A stretch of DNA of 64,000 bases. Origin: Paludibacteraceae bacterium (GTDB lineage: Bacteria; Bacteroidota; Bacteroidia; Bacteroidales; Paludibacteraceae). Of this stretch, positions 25,734 to 35,068 are shown piece after piece (within the stretch, counting starts at the first letter, position 1; each line of letters starts with the position of its first letter). Made by a program: the position numbers and the translations under genes. Below the pieces are notes generated by a model, which was given only the letters and a program-made list of their open reading frames with translations, ran no database searches and was not told the DNA's origin. Location: the NCBI GenBank assembly GCA_024399655.1, contig JAKSNP010000002.1:124001-188000 (forward strand). Direction: 5' to 3'.

Positions 25734-26396
25734 TTAAAGTTTTTCGCCAAAACACAAGTCACCTGCGTCCCCTAATCCAGGAACGATATATTTATGTTCG
25801 TTCAGTTTCGGATCGATGGCGGCACACCAAAGTGTAATATTTTCGGGGAGATTCTGTTCCAGATAGCGAATGGCCTGTTCCGTACCGATGGTACAACAGA
25901 GGTGAGTAGTTTTGGGATTTCCGTGACTCAATAGCGCTTTATATCCTATTTCCATAGACATCCCCGTCGCTAACATGGGATCAACCAAAATCAATGTTTT
26001 TCCATCCAGTTTAGGTGCAGCTAAATATTCGGCCACGATTTCCAGTTCTTCGCTCCCGTCTTCTCGTTTGTTCATTTTGCGATAGGCACTCAAAAAAGCG
26101 TTTTCGGCGCGATCGAACATATTCAGAAATCCTTGATGTAAAGGCATTCCGGCGCGAAGGATGGTTGCTAATACCAATTGGTCTTGGATGGTTCTTACGG
26201 TAGCATCACTCAATGGTGTTTGTATCGTTTCAGGAGCGTAATTCAAAGTTCGGCTAACCTCCAGAGCCATAATTTCACCTATTCGTTCTATGTTTTTTCG
26301 GAAACGCATAGGATCATTTTGGATTTTGATACTGCGGATTTCTTTTAGGTATTGATTCAATACCGAATCATGCTCGCTTAAATTGATAACTTTCAT
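25734..26396 (-). CDS. upp: Uracil phosphoribosyltransferase
   Basis: A 220-residue type I phosphoribosyltransferase that salvages uracil with PRPP to UMP. The PRPP-binding loop reads LILVDPMLATGMSM, and the uracil-binding C-terminus has YIVPGLGDAGDLCFG. The start is 2 bases after the lytTR gene stop. Confidence 0.95.
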   Translation of the reverse strand: MKVINLSEHDSVLNQYLKEIRSIKIQNDPMRFRKNIERIGEIMALEVSRTLNYAPETIQTPLSDATVRTIQDQLVLATILRAGMPLHQGFLNMFDRAENAFLSAYRKMNKREDGSEELEIVAEYLAAPKLDGKTLILVDPMLATGMSMEIGYKALLSHGNPKTTHLCCTIGTEQAIRYLEQNLPENITLWCAAIDPKLNEHKYIVPGLGDAGDLCFGEKL

Positions 26397-26398
26397 AT

Positions 26399-27022
26399 CT
26401 AATTGCTTGTGTTGGCTGTGAAGTGGTCCATTACGCTTGCGCCGTAACTTTTTGAAACCGGGATACTTGGAATACGATCGTCTCCGAAATCAAGAAATAC
26501 TTCGTTTTCTTGTCGACGAAGTAATTGCACTCTACTCAAATTGACGATATATGAGCGATGACATCTTACCAACCCTAAATTTCGGAACCGCCATTCTAAA
26601 TTTTTCAACGAGTTTCTGATCATTATCTTGTCCATCTTCCCCCCACTGAGATAGTGAATTACCACATAATTGTCGGCTGCTTCCAGATAATAGACTGTTT
26701 CTGGACGCGCCGAAAGACGCAATTCCCCTTTTTCATCATAAAAATTGTATTTTTCCGGCTCATCCGTCGGATGTTCGTTTTGTTGGGTAATCGCTTCTAT
26801 TTTGGTGTTTAATATGGTTACAATTCGCAAACAGACTGCAAACATAGCAGCCAACAGACAAACCAACAACCACATCAATGGAATCCGATATTTTACCACC
26901 AAATCGTGTATCTCATAGGGAGTGAACACCAGAAGGAGGACGTCTATTAAGACGAAAAACGCAAGAACAGCAAGCGTAAGATAACGTTTGTCCGAAAAAT
27001 AATATCTTAGTCTCTTGCGCAT
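26399..27022 (-). CDS. Membrane-anchored LytTR DNA-binding regulator
   Basis: A 207-residue protein with two membrane helices (~15-35 and ~48-70), a linker and a C-terminal LytTR domain (~105-200, containing LEAADNYVVIHY and LVRCHRSYIVNL). There is no receiver domain, so it is not a classical response regulator. Membrane-bound LytTR proteins are known in Bacteroidota; signal and targets are unknown. It leads the lytTR-upp-dprA run, close downstream of a tRNA terminator. Confidence 0.85.
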   Translation of the reverse strand: MRKRLRYYFSDKRYLTLAVLAFFVLIDVLLLVFTPYEIHDLVVKYRIPLMWLLVCLLAAMFAVCLRIVTILNTKIEAITQQNEHPTDEPEKYNFYDEKGELRLSARPETVYYLEAADNYVVIHYLSGGKMDKIMIRNSLKNLEWRFRNLGLVRCHRSYIVNLSRVQLLRRQENEVFLDFGDDRIPSIPVSKSYGASVMDHFTANTSN

Positions 27023-27040
27023 TTGATTTCAGTTTTGGAT

Positions 27041-27070
27041 AAAAAAAGAAACCGTCCGGTCTCTTTTTCT
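27041..27070 (-). terminator. Terminator after tRNA-Ser
   Basis: Reverse strand: AAAAAGAGACC (27060s down) pairs with GGTTTCTTTTT (one G-U pair), followed by T. It separates the tRNA from the lytTR gene. Confidence 0.85.
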
Positions 27071-27119
27071 ATCAAGGCCGGCCAAAAATAGCCGACATTT
27101 TGTGTTTTCTGGTTATAAG

Positions 27120-27204
27120 CGGAAAGAGAGGGATTCGAACCCCCGGACCCTCGCAGGTCAACAGTTTTCAAGACTGCCGTAATCGACCACTCTACCATCT
27201 TTCC
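27120..27204 (-). tRNA. tRNA-Ser (anticodon UGA)
   Basis: An 85-nt class II tRNA on the reverse strand. The acceptor is GGAAAGA with TCTTTCC and discriminator G. The anticodon stem-loop CAGTCTTGAAAACTG reads TGA. A long variable arm follows, and the T loop contains GTTCGAATC. Confidence 0.95.
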
Positions 27205-27216
27205 TAAATTCGGCTG

Positions 27217-27248
27217 CAAAAGTACATAAAATATTTGAATTGTGCAAA
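27217..27248 (-). promoter_or_regulatory. Promoter for tRNA-Ser
   Basis: Reverse strand: TTTG (27245-27248), a 20-base spacer and TACTTTTG (27217-27224). Confidence 0.85.
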
Positions 27249-27305
27249 TTTTTAGCCAAATTTCCTGATAAAAACTCTTATTTTCCGTATTTTACGTTGG
27301 TTTCT

Positions 27306-27887
27306 TTATTTTTTGACTGCCGTATTGTTCAACGTTCCTTCAACGCTTACTGAAGCGCCGTTTCCTTCCAATGAGGTTTCCAAATCGGTGGTGAAACTCA
27401 ACATATTCTCTTCCAATGTGGCGGTACTATGATACATACGAATTTCCAATTCCGCGCCTGCAAAATATTGTTCAATAATCGCCGCTATCATTCCGCCCCC
27501 CATACTTTCAGCCAATTCGGCCATGTCAATATCCATTTTTGTGGGATTTATCAACAGTTTGTTCCCTACAACTTCGCCTTTGATTTCCATATCTAATGAG
27601 TCGATGGTCATAATCACGCTGTCAGCATGATTTTCGTGGGCTTTGATGGTCAAAGTACGGTCAGTAAAACTGATTGGATAATCCAACTCCTGATTTCCGA
27701 GCATCGGAATATTCATACTCCCTTGCAAGGAACCCGATGTAGAGAACGAATATTCACCGATAAAAGCGTCTCGGCCTTCTATTTCATCCGGTTGTTTTGG
27801 CTCTTCCGGTTCGTTACCGGGTTTCTGACAAGCTACCATTTGTAAAGCGGCAGCAAAAATAACCATAATGCGGAACAGTTTTTTCAT
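27306..27887 (-). CDS. Predicted lipoprotein, unknown function
   Basis: A 193-residue protein starting MKKLFRIMVIFAAALQMVAC, a signal peptide with a lipobox ending at Cys20. An acidic Pro/Glu linker follows and then a beta-rich domain of about 150 residues with alternating hydrophobic strands, as in small calycin-like Bacteroidales lipoproteins. I do not recognise a specific family. The Met at 27887 is chosen over one 20 codons upstream, because only it gives a proper signal peptide. It is a single-gene unit with its own promoter. Confidence 0.75.
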   Translation of the reverse strand: MKKLFRIMVIFAAALQMVACQKPGNEPEEPKQPDEIEGRDAFIGEYSFSTSGSLQGSMNIPMLGNQELDYPISFTDRTLTIKAHENHADSVIMTIDSLDMEIKGEVVGNKLLINPTKMDIDMAELAESMGGGMIAAIIEQYFAGAELEIRMYHSTATLEENMLSFTTDLETSLEGNGASVSVEGTLNNTAVKK

Positions 27888-27917
27888 AATTTTTGTCTTT
27901 TGATTTTTTTGACGCTG

Positions 27918-27948
27918 CAAAGATATACTTTTTTTCGCATATGACAAA
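27918..27948 (-). promoter_or_regulatory. Promoter for the lipoprotein gene
   Basis: Reverse strand: TTTG (27945-27948), a 19-base spacer and TATCTTTG (27918-27925). Confidence 0.8.
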
Positions 27949-28026
27949 AAAAAAGTGATTTTCTAACTACATTTGCACTTCTTTTTCATAAAAAGAACAG
28001 CCTTTATGCGTAAAAAAACAAATAAA

Positions 28027-28058
28027 TTTGCATATTCAAAAAAAATCATGTAACTTTG
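28027..28058 (+). promoter_or_regulatory. Promoter for typA-tig
   Basis: TTTG at 28027-28030, a 20-base spacer and TAACTTTG at 28051-28058. Confidence 0.88.
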
Positions 28059-28102
28059 CACGCTTTTTTAGTTGCCGTATTGGGCAATACACTTTTTTGA
28101 CT

Positions 28103-29911
28103 ATGCAGAAAATTAGAAATATAGCGATTATCGCGCACGTCGACCACGGAAAAACGACTTTGGTTGACAAAATGCTCTACACATCGAAAGTAGTAGAGAA
28201 ATCACGCCAAGAAGGTGTGGAAAATAAGGAATTGATTCTGGATAATAACGACCTTGAAAGAGAACGTGGCATAACCATCCTCGCCAAGAATGTCAGTATC
28301 AACTACAAAGGTTATAAAATTAATGTGATTGATACTCCGGGTCACGCTGATTTTGGTGGTGAAGTGGAACGCGTCCTCAATATGGCCGACGGTGTCCTTT
28401 TGCTTGTGGATGCTTTTGAAGGTCCTATGCCTCAAACGCGTTTTGTCCTTCAAAAGGCTTTGGAACTCAACCTTAAACCTATTGTGGTCATCAATAAAGT
28501 GGACAAAATCAATTGCCGTCCTGATGAAGTGCAGGAAGCTGTGTTCGATTTGATGGTTAACCTCAACGCAACGGATGACCAACTTGACTTCCAAACTATT
28601 TATGGTTCCGCTAAAAATGGTTGGATGTCTACAGATTGGCGCAAACCTACCACCGATCTTACCGCTTTGATGGATGCCATCATCGACTATATTCCCGAGC
28701 CGGAAGTTTTGGAAGGAACGCCTCAAATGCTGATTACTTCGCTTGACTACAATCCCTATGTCGGCCGTATTGCGGTTGGACGAGTACATCGTGGCGAACT
28801 GCGTGACGGACAAACCGTTACCCTCGCCAAAAAAGACGGAACGAAAGTGCGTACTAAAATCAAGGAACTTCACACTTTCTCCGGAATGGGACATGTAAAA
28901 ACGGATGTGGTAAAGTCTGGTGATATTTGCGCTTTGATTGGAATCGAAGGTTTTGAAATCGGAGATACAATTTGCGATATTGAAAATCCCGAACCGCTCA
29001 AACCTATCGCTATCGACGAACCAACTATGTCGATGACATTTACCATCAACGATTCGCCTTTCTTCGGTCAGGATGGTAAATATGTCACCAGCCGTCATAT
29101 TCATGACCGTTTGATGAAAGAACTCGAGAAAAACTTGGCTCTGCGAGTTGAGCCCAGTCAAAATGATTCCTCTTGGCGTGTTTATGGTCGTGGCGTGCTG
29201 CATTTGAGTGTGCTTATCGAAACCATGCGTCGCGAAGGTTATGAATTGCAGGTGGGTCAGCCTCAGGTAATTATCAAGGAAATTGACGGACGCAAATGTG
29301 AACCTGTAGAGCAACTAACCGTCAATACACCTGAATCATGCAGCGGAAAGATTATAGAATACGTCAGTGTTCACAAAGGCGATATGACCAAGATGGAGAT
29401 GATCAACGACCGTGTGCAACTTGAATTCGAAATTCCATCTCGTGGTATCATCGGAATGCGTACCTTTGTTATGAATGTTTCTGCAGGTGAGGCTATCATG
29501 GCACACCGTTTCTTGGAGTTCCAACCTTATCGCGGCGACATTCAGAAACGGACCAACGGTTCGCTCATCGCTATGGAAACGGGTACCGCTACTGCGTACG
29601 CTCTTGACAACCTTCAGGATCGTGGTCGTTTCTTTGTGGATCCTCAAGAGGAAGTTTATGCCGGACAGGTGGTTGGTGAAAACGCCAAAGAGGGAGATAT
29701 TGTTATCAATGTCATCAAAGCAAAGAATCTTACCAATATGCGTAGCAAATCAGCTGATGATAAAGCCATTCTGGCTCCCGCTGTCAAATTCTCGTTGGAA
29801 GAAGCACTCGAGTATATCAAGGAAGACGAATATGTTGAGGTGACTCCTACCCACATGAGATTGCGTAAAATCATACTTGATGAATTGGAAAGAAAGCGTG
29901 CAAATAGATAA
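28103..29911 (+). CDS. typA: Ribosome-associated GTPase TypA/BipA
   Basis: A 602-residue translational GTPase that binds the ribosome and aids 50S assembly and stress growth. G motifs: AHVDHGKTTL (G1), ERGITI (switch I), DTPGHADF (G3) and NKVDK (G4). Domains II, III, V and the BipA-specific C-terminus follow. The ATG at 28103 is used; the longer frame upstream begins on the promoter. It is followed after 12 bases by tig. Confidence 0.97.
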   Translation: MQKIRNIAIIAHVDHGKTTLVDKMLYTSKVVEKSRQEGVENKELILDNNDLERERGITILAKNVSINYKGYKINVIDTPGHADFGGEVERVLNMADGVLLLVDAFEGPMPQTRFVLQKALELNLKPIVVINKVDKINCRPDEVQEAVFDLMVNLNATDDQLDFQTIYGSAKNGWMSTDWRKPTTDLTALMDAIIDYIPEPEVLEGTPQMLITSLDYNPYVGRIAVGRVHRGELRDGQTVTLAKKDGTKVRTKIKELHTFSGMGHVKTDVVKSGDICALIGIEGFEIGDTICDIENPEPLKPIAIDEPTMSMTFTINDSPFFGQDGKYVTSRHIHDRLMKELEKNLALRVEPSQNDSSWRVYGRGVLHLSVLIETMRREGYELQVGQPQVIIKEIDGRKCEPVEQLTVNTPESCSGKIIEYVSVHKGDMTKMEMINDRVQLEFEIPSRGIIGMRTFVMNVSAGEAIMAHRFLEFQPYRGDIQKRTNGSLIAMETGTATAYALDNLQDRGRFFVDPQEEVYAGQVVGENAKEGDIVINVIKAKNLTNMRSKSADDKAILAPAVKFSLEEALEYIKEDEYVEVTPTHMRLRKIILDELERKRANR

Positions 29912-29923
29912 AATATTTAAGAT

Positions 29924-31264
29924 ATGAAAATTACAAAAAGTGAAGTAAAAGACATGCAGGCCGTCCTCACAATGACGGTTGAACCTGCTGACTATCAGGA
30001 AGAGGTGCAGAAAGAAATGCGCCAGGTGCGTCAGAAAGCCAATATCCCCGGTTTCCGCCCGGGTATGGTGCCCATGGGACTTGTTAAAAAAATGTACGGC
30101 AAGGGTATCATGGCTGAAGTAATCAACAAAACCATCGGTATCAAACTCCAAGAGTATATCGATAACGAGAAACTCAATGTGCTGGGTGACCCTCTGCCCA
30201 ACGAGGAACTTACCCCTGCTGTTGATTTTGACAATCAGGATTCCTTCACATTCGCCTTTGACATCGCTCTCGCTCCTGAATTCGAAGCTAACCTCAATGG
30301 TCGTAACAAACTGACCCACTATACTATCACCGTTACCGACGAAATGGTAAAGAAACAGATCGACAGCTATGCTGAGCGTTTTGGTGAGTATGTTGAAGTG
30401 GAAGATGTAAAAGAAGGTGATGTTATCAAGGGCCTTCTCAAAGAAGTAGGAAACGAAGAAAACCCCATTCAAAAAGAAAATGCTATCCTCAATCCTCAGT
30501 ATATGAAGGATAAGAAAGTGCAGAAGAAATTTATTGCCGCCAAGAAAGGAGACGTTATTACCTTCAATCCTATGAAGGCTTACGAATCCGAAGTGGAAGT
30601 GGCTTCTATGCTCGATATCAAAAAAGAGGAAGCAAAAGAACTCAAATCCGATTTCACTTTCGAAATCCAGGGTATCACTCGTCATCAGGCTGCCAAAATT
30701 GATGGTGAGCTCTTCGCTAAAGTTTACGGCGAAAATGCTGTAAAAACCAAAAAAGATTTCGAAGCCAAAGTACGTGCTGAAATCGAAGAGAACATGGTGG
30801 AAGATACCAAATATAAATTTGGTTTGGATGCAAAAGCTGCCATCATGAAGAAAATGGAAAAAGTGCAACTTCCTGAAGCTTTCCTGCGTCGTTGGGTAAA
30901 AACTACCAATGAACAACTTACCGATGAGAAATTGGATGCTGAATTCCCGCAGATGATCAACGAACTCAAATGGCATCTCGCAAAAGATCAACTGATGAAG
31001 ACTTACAACATTCAAGTTGAGAAAGAGGATGTTGAGGCTTATGCCAAAGAAGTTGCTCGTATGCAATTCCTCCAATATGGTTTGATGCATGTTGAAGATC
31101 AATATCTCACCAATTTTGCACAAGAAATGCTCAAGAAAGACGAACAACTCCGTGCAATTGTTGAGCGTGTGGCTGAAAACAAAATCTTCGAAGCTCTCAA
31201 AACTGTTGTCAAACTCGAAGAAACCGAAATTTCTCACGAAGACTTTGGTAAACTCTTCGCTTAA
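29924..31264 (+). CDS. tig: Trigger factor chaperone
   Basis: A 446-residue ribosome-bound chaperone. The N-terminal ribosome-binding domain has the family signature with GFRPGMVP (the GFRxGxxP motif). The middle part, in the place of the peptidyl-prolyl isomerase domain, is divergent as in other Bacteroidota. The C-terminal helical arms are rich in Lys and Glu. It is the second gene of the typA-tig operon. Confidence 0.92.
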   Translation: MKITKSEVKDMQAVLTMTVEPADYQEEVQKEMRQVRQKANIPGFRPGMVPMGLVKKMYGKGIMAEVINKTIGIKLQEYIDNEKLNVLGDPLPNEELTPAVDFDNQDSFTFAFDIALAPEFEANLNGRNKLTHYTITVTDEMVKKQIDSYAERFGEYVEVEDVKEGDVIKGLLKEVGNEENPIQKENAILNPQYMKDKKVQKKFIAAKKGDVITFNPMKAYESEVEVASMLDIKKEEAKELKSDFTFEIQGITRHQAAKIDGELFAKVYGENAVKTKKDFEAKVRAEIEENMVEDTKYKFGLDAKAAIMKKMEKVQLPEAFLRRWVKTTNEQLTDEKLDAEFPQMINELKWHLAKDQLMKTYNIQVEKEDVEAYAKEVARMQFLQYGLMHVEDQYLTNFAQEMLKKDEQLRAIVERVAENKIFEALKTVVKLEETEISHEDFGKLFA

Positions 31265-31285
31265 TAGTGTTGAACTCATGGGATA

Positions 31286-31314
31286 TATCGGGACCGCTCT
31301 TTTCGGGGCGGTCT
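31286..31314 (+). terminator. Hairpin after tig
   Basis: A 9-bp stem, CGGGACCGC with GCGGTCTCG, lies 20 bases after the tig stop. The T tract after it is poor, so termination may be partial or factor-assisted. Confidence 0.55.
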
Positions 31315-31339
31315 CGTTATATACTATGACAGACTTTTA

Positions 31340-31372
31340 ATCGAGAGTCGGCCGACAGTCGACCGATAGTCG
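31340..31372 (+). repeat. 11-base tandem array G
   Basis: Three units: atcgagagtcg, gccgacagtcg, accgatagtcg. It lies just after the tig hairpin and before the mpl promoter. Confidence 0.9.
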
Positions 31373-31454
31373 TCAGTTTCGTTTATCCGTTCTTTATTCT
31401 TCAATACCTATTTGCCCGCTTTTTGAAGTTTTTGAGAGCAAAAAAATAGTTTTT

Positions 31455-31486
31455 CTTGCATATTCCAAAAAAAAGCAGTACTTTTG
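31455..31486 (+). promoter_or_regulatory. Promoter for mpl
   Basis: TTG at 31456-31458, a 20-base spacer and TACTTTTG at 31479-31486. Confidence 0.8.
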
Positions 31487-31514
31487 TCGCTATATTCACT
31501 TTATATCATTTGTT

Positions 31515-32837
31515 ATGCGTATTCATTTTATTGCTATCGGTGGTGCAGCTATGCACAATTTAGCTTTGGCAGTTGCTTCCAAAAAAGGATATATCGTTAC
31601 AGGTTCTGACGACGAAATCTTTGATCCAGCTCTTTCTCACCTGCGCGATGCAGGTTTGTTGCCTGATCAAATTGGATGGCATCCCGAACGGATTACACCG
31701 GATATTGACGCTATAATTTTAGGAATGCACGCGCGCGAAGATAATCCCGAATTGATTCGCGCAAGAGAATTGGGAATCCGTATCTATTCCTTCCCCGAAT
31801 ATCTCTATGAGCAGACGCGTGACAAAATACGTATCGTTGTTGGAGGTTCGCATGGTAAAACCACTACCACTTCTATGATTCTATATGTCTTGCAGCGATT
31901 AGGTATAGAAGCCGATTATATGGTAGGTGCTCAGATTGAAGGATTTGAGCGGATGGTCCGTCTTAGTGATACGGCCAAATACGCTGTTTTTGAAGGAGAT
32001 GAATACTTGACCAGTCCGTTGGATTTGCGTAGCAAGTTCCTTTGGTATCATCCTCATATCGCCATTCTCACGGGTATAGCATGGGATCATATCAATGTGT
32101 TCCCTACTTTTCCGCAATATGTTGATACTTTCCGACGTTTTGTTGATTCATTTGAGCAACGAGGGAAGTTTATTTATTTCCAAGGTGATGACAACCTGAC
32201 AGATATTGCTTCACATGCTCGTGAAGATATCGTTTGCTTGCCTTATCACGAATATGAAGGTCCTGTACAAATGCAGGTGTTTGGGAAACATAATATGCAA
32301 AACTTGCAGGCCGCTTGTCTGGCTTGTATGCAAATCGGTGTCAGCGCAGAAGATTTCTATCGTGAGATTTCAACCTTTACTGGAGCCAGCAATCGTCTAG
32401 AGAAAATCTGCGAAACGTCTTCTTCCGTTGCTTATAAGGATTTTGCCCACTCGCCTTCCAAACTCAAAGCGACCGTCAATGCTGTTCGTGAACGCTATCC
32501 GGAAAAGAAATTGGTAGCTTGTATGGAGTTGCATACTTTTTCCAGTTTGATGGCCGACTTCTTGCCGCAATACAAAGGATGTATGGCAGAAGCGGATATA
32601 GCCTATGTCTATTTCAATCCTAAAGTGATTGAACACAAGCGTCTTACTCCTATTACTGCAGATGAAGTTCGTCAAGCTTTCGGTTCGACTAATGTGGAAG
32701 TGTTTACGGACAGTCCTGCTCTGCAAGAACGCTTGCGTTCGCTGAATTACGACAATACGGCTCTATTGATGATGTCGTCGGGCACTTTTGATGGAATTGA
32801 TGTCCGCTCGTTTGCAACAGAACTGCTCAATGCCTGA
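31515..32837 (+). CDS. mpl: Murein peptide ligase (Mpl-type Mur ligase)
   Basis: A 440-residue Mur-family ligase. The N-terminal Rossmann domain reads FIAIGGAAMHNLAL, and the ATP-binding P-loop is GGSHGKTTTTSM. The central domain has FEGDEY and the C-terminal domain FAHSPSKLKATV. Mpl joins recycled tripeptide to UDP-MurNAc, so it fits with LdcA and PBP4 elsewhere in the window in muropeptide recycling. MurC is the main alternative, but the AMHNLA motif and shorter length favour Mpl. Confidence 0.85.
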   Translation: MRIHFIAIGGAAMHNLALAVASKKGYIVTGSDDEIFDPALSHLRDAGLLPDQIGWHPERITPDIDAIILGMHAREDNPELIRARELGIRIYSFPEYLYEQTRDKIRIVVGGSHGKTTTTSMILYVLQRLGIEADYMVGAQIEGFERMVRLSDTAKYAVFEGDEYLTSPLDLRSKFLWYHPHIAILTGIAWDHINVFPTFPQYVDTFRRFVDSFEQRGKFIYFQGDDNLTDIASHAREDIVCLPYHEYEGPVQMQVFGKHNMQNLQAACLACMQIGVSAEDFYREISTFTGASNRLEKICETSSSVAYKDFAHSPSKLKATVNAVRERYPEKKLVACMELHTFSSLMADFLPQYKGCMAEADIAYVYFNPKVIEHKRLTPITADEVRQAFGSTNVEVFTDSPALQERLRSLNYDNTALLMMSSGTFDGIDVRSFATELLNA

Positions 32838-32912
32838 TTAGTCTTATAATATAAATGGTGCAGTAGAATATATACGTATTTTTATAGGCATTTATAATTC
32901 AATTTTGATACA

Positions 32913-33335
32913 ATGGATAAACAGACAAAAAGAGATTATCTCTATATGCGTATGGCTCGTACTTGGGCTGAAAATTCATATTGTACTCGTCGTCAAGTGG
33001 GTGCATTGCTTGTAAAGGATCAGATGATTATCTCCGATGGTTACAATGGTACACCATCCGGATTCGAGAATCATTGTGAAGACGAGAATAATGTTTCCAA
33101 ACCTTATGTTCTACATGCTGAAGCCAATGCAATTACTAAAGTTGCGCGTTCGCATAATAGCAGCGAAGGAGCCACTCTTTATGTAACGGCTTCACCTTGT
33201 ATGGAATGCTCCAAACTGATTATTCAATCGGGTATCCGTCGTGTGGTTTATAGTGAAGAGTATAGAATTATGGATGGTGTTGAACTTTTGCGTCGTGCGG
33301 GTATACAGGTTGATCATCTTCCGGATGCTGAATAA
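32913..33335 (+). CDS. dCMP deaminase-family zinc enzyme
   Basis: A 140-residue cytidine/deoxycytidylate deaminase fold. Zinc and catalytic residues are HAEANAI and PCMEC. The N-terminal GYNGTPSGFENHCED stretch is typical of the dCMP/ComEB group. It probably converts dCMP to dUMP for thymidylate synthesis. It is 75 bases after mpl and 122 bases before the S41 protease, all in one direction. Confidence 0.9.
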   Translation: MDKQTKRDYLYMRMARTWAENSYCTRRQVGALLVKDQMIISDGYNGTPSGFENHCEDENNVSKPYVLHAEANAITKVARSHNSSEGATLYVTASPCMECSKLIIQSGIRRVVYSEEYRIMDGVELLRRAGIQVDHLPDAE

Positions 33336-33457
33336 TCAAGGTTAGATATCCGTATTTTTTTGCCTCATCTATATAGGTTAATTCCTTTATCAAGGTGTAA
33401 TTCCCTTTTTTGATTTATCCTTCCCTTCACATATCTCGTTTGAATACCTTTTGATCT

Positions 33458-35062
33458 ATGAAAAAAATTCTTTTTCCAGTTATTGTTTTTGTGGTAGCGT
33501 TGCTAGGTTTTTTGATTGGCAATGCTTATTCCAATAGAGTTAATGCCCAGCGTTTTGTCATTCGTGACGGACAGTTGTTTGCCGCTCCTTCAAAAGTGGA
33601 TCAGGTGTTACAACTTCTGGATCAGATTTATGTCGATTCTTTGGATATGGATTCCATAACCGATGAAGCCATGCAGCAGTTTATTTTGCGTCTTGATCCT
33701 CATTCAGCTTATATTCCTCGAAAGGATCTTGAAATGGTCAATTCCGAACTTTCTTCTTCATTCTCAGGAATTGGTGTCCAATTTAATATCCAGAACGATA
33801 CCGTTAATTTCGTAGCCGTTATTTCCGGAGGTCCGTCGGAAGGAGTGGGTATATTGGCCGGAGATAAACTGATATCCGTTGACGATTCCGTTTTTGTAGG
33901 CAAGCGTATCAATAACGAGCGGGTTATGAACACCTTGCGTGGCGAAAAAGGTACGAAAGTTCGTTTGGGTATTCGTCGTGCAGGTACAGAGGAAATCCTT
34001 TATTTTACTGTTACTCGTGGTGATATTCCTGTTCATTCTGTAGATGCTAAATTCATGATAGGTGATATAGGTTTTGTCCGTGTCAACAAGTTTGGTGACA
34101 ATACTTACAACGAATTTCTTTCGGCTCTAACTCAACTAAGAGCGCAAGGAGCAAAATCGTATATAGTGGATTTGCGAGAAAATTCGGGAGGCTACATGGA
34201 AATGGCCATACGAATGGCTAATGAATTCCTGGAATCCGGTGATGTAATCGTCTATTCCGAAGGAAGAGCTTATGCTCGTAGTACGGCTCGTGCGAATGGA
34301 ACAGGTCGTTTTCGTCAAGTTCCATTAGTTGTTTTGATTGACGATTTTTCGGCTTCCGCTAGCGAAATTTTTGCAGGAGCAATGCAAGATAACGACCGTG
34401 CTCAAATCATAGGCCGTCGTTCGTTCGGTAAAGGATTGGTACAACAACAGATTCCATTTGACGATGGTTCTGCTTTGCGCTTGACAGTTGCTCGTTATTA
34501 CACTCCATCAGGGCGTTGTATTCAAAAACCATATCAGTTGGGTGAACAGGAAAATTATGAATTGGAACTCCTCCAACGATACGAGCGTGGAGAATTCTTC
34601 TCAGGTGATAGTATTCATTATCAGGATACAACGGTATATTATACTAAAGCCGGTCGTATAGTTCATGGTGGAGGTGGTATCATGCCCGATATCTTTGTAG
34701 GAAGGGATACTACTCTCAATACTCCTTGGTTCAATAAAGTGGTCAATTATGCCTACACTTATCAGTTCGCTTATCAATATACCGATCGTCATCGCAAAGA
34801 ATTGCAGCAGTATAAAGACTGGCAATCCTTGGAGAAACATCTCATCCAGGCAAATTGGGTTCCTGAATTCGTCAGTTATGCCGAACAAAAAGGTGTAACT
34901 CCAGATCAATCTCAAATAGCCAAATCTCGTCCGTTACTCACTCGTTTGATAAATGCCTATATTGTCCGTAATATATTGGGTGATGAAGGATTTTTCCCTC
35001 TTTTTGAACGAGACGATGAGATTACTAAACGTGCGGTGGAATATTTGCAACTTGGTCATTAA
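33458..35062 (+). CDS. C-terminal processing peptidase (S41 family)
   Basis: A 534-residue periplasmic serine protease with an N-terminal membrane anchor or signal (residues 1-24). A PDZ domain spans ~105-190 (AVISGGPSEGVGILAGDKL). The catalytic Ser is in DDFSASASEIFAG and the general-base Lys in RSFGKGLVQQQ. A ~130-residue C-terminal extension follows. It cuts substrates from the C-terminus. The next gene starts 6 bases after its stop. Confidence 0.93.
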   Translation: MKKILFPVIVFVVALLGFLIGNAYSNRVNAQRFVIRDGQLFAAPSKVDQVLQLLDQIYVDSLDMDSITDEAMQQFILRLDPHSAYIPRKDLEMVNSELSSSFSGIGVQFNIQNDTVNFVAVISGGPSEGVGILAGDKLISVDDSVFVGKRINNERVMNTLRGEKGTKVRLGIRRAGTEEILYFTVTRGDIPVHSVDAKFMIGDIGFVRVNKFGDNTYNEFLSALTQLRAQGAKSYIVDLRENSGGYMEMAIRMANEFLESGDVIVYSEGRAYARSTARANGTGRFRQVPLVVLIDDFSASASEIFAGAMQDNDRAQIIGRRSFGKGLVQQQIPFDDGSALRLTVARYYTPSGRCIQKPYQLGEQENYELELLQRYERGEFFSGDSIHYQDTTVYYTKAGRIVHGGGGIMPDIFVGRDTTLNTPWFNKVVNYAYTYQFAYQYTDRHRKELQQYKDWQSLEKHLIQANWVPEFVSYAEQKGVTPDQSQIAKSRPLLTRLINAYIVRNILGDEGFFPLFERDDEITKRAVEYLQLGH

Positions 35063-35068
35063 ATCAAT

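Noticed and set aside
27007..27219. A 70-codon frame over tRNA-Ser
   Set aside because: It reads the tRNA itself and its terminator.
28202..29314. A 370-codon open frame on the reverse strand opposite typA
   Set aside because: It is the antisense of a conserved GTPase, has no promoter or ribosome-binding site and encodes a biased His/Phe/Asn-rich sequence.
29750..31279. A 509-codon open frame on the reverse strand opposite tig
   Set aside because: It mirrors the Lys/Glu-rich codons of trigger factor, giving a Phe/Leu/His-rich product of no known family. This is a composition artefact.
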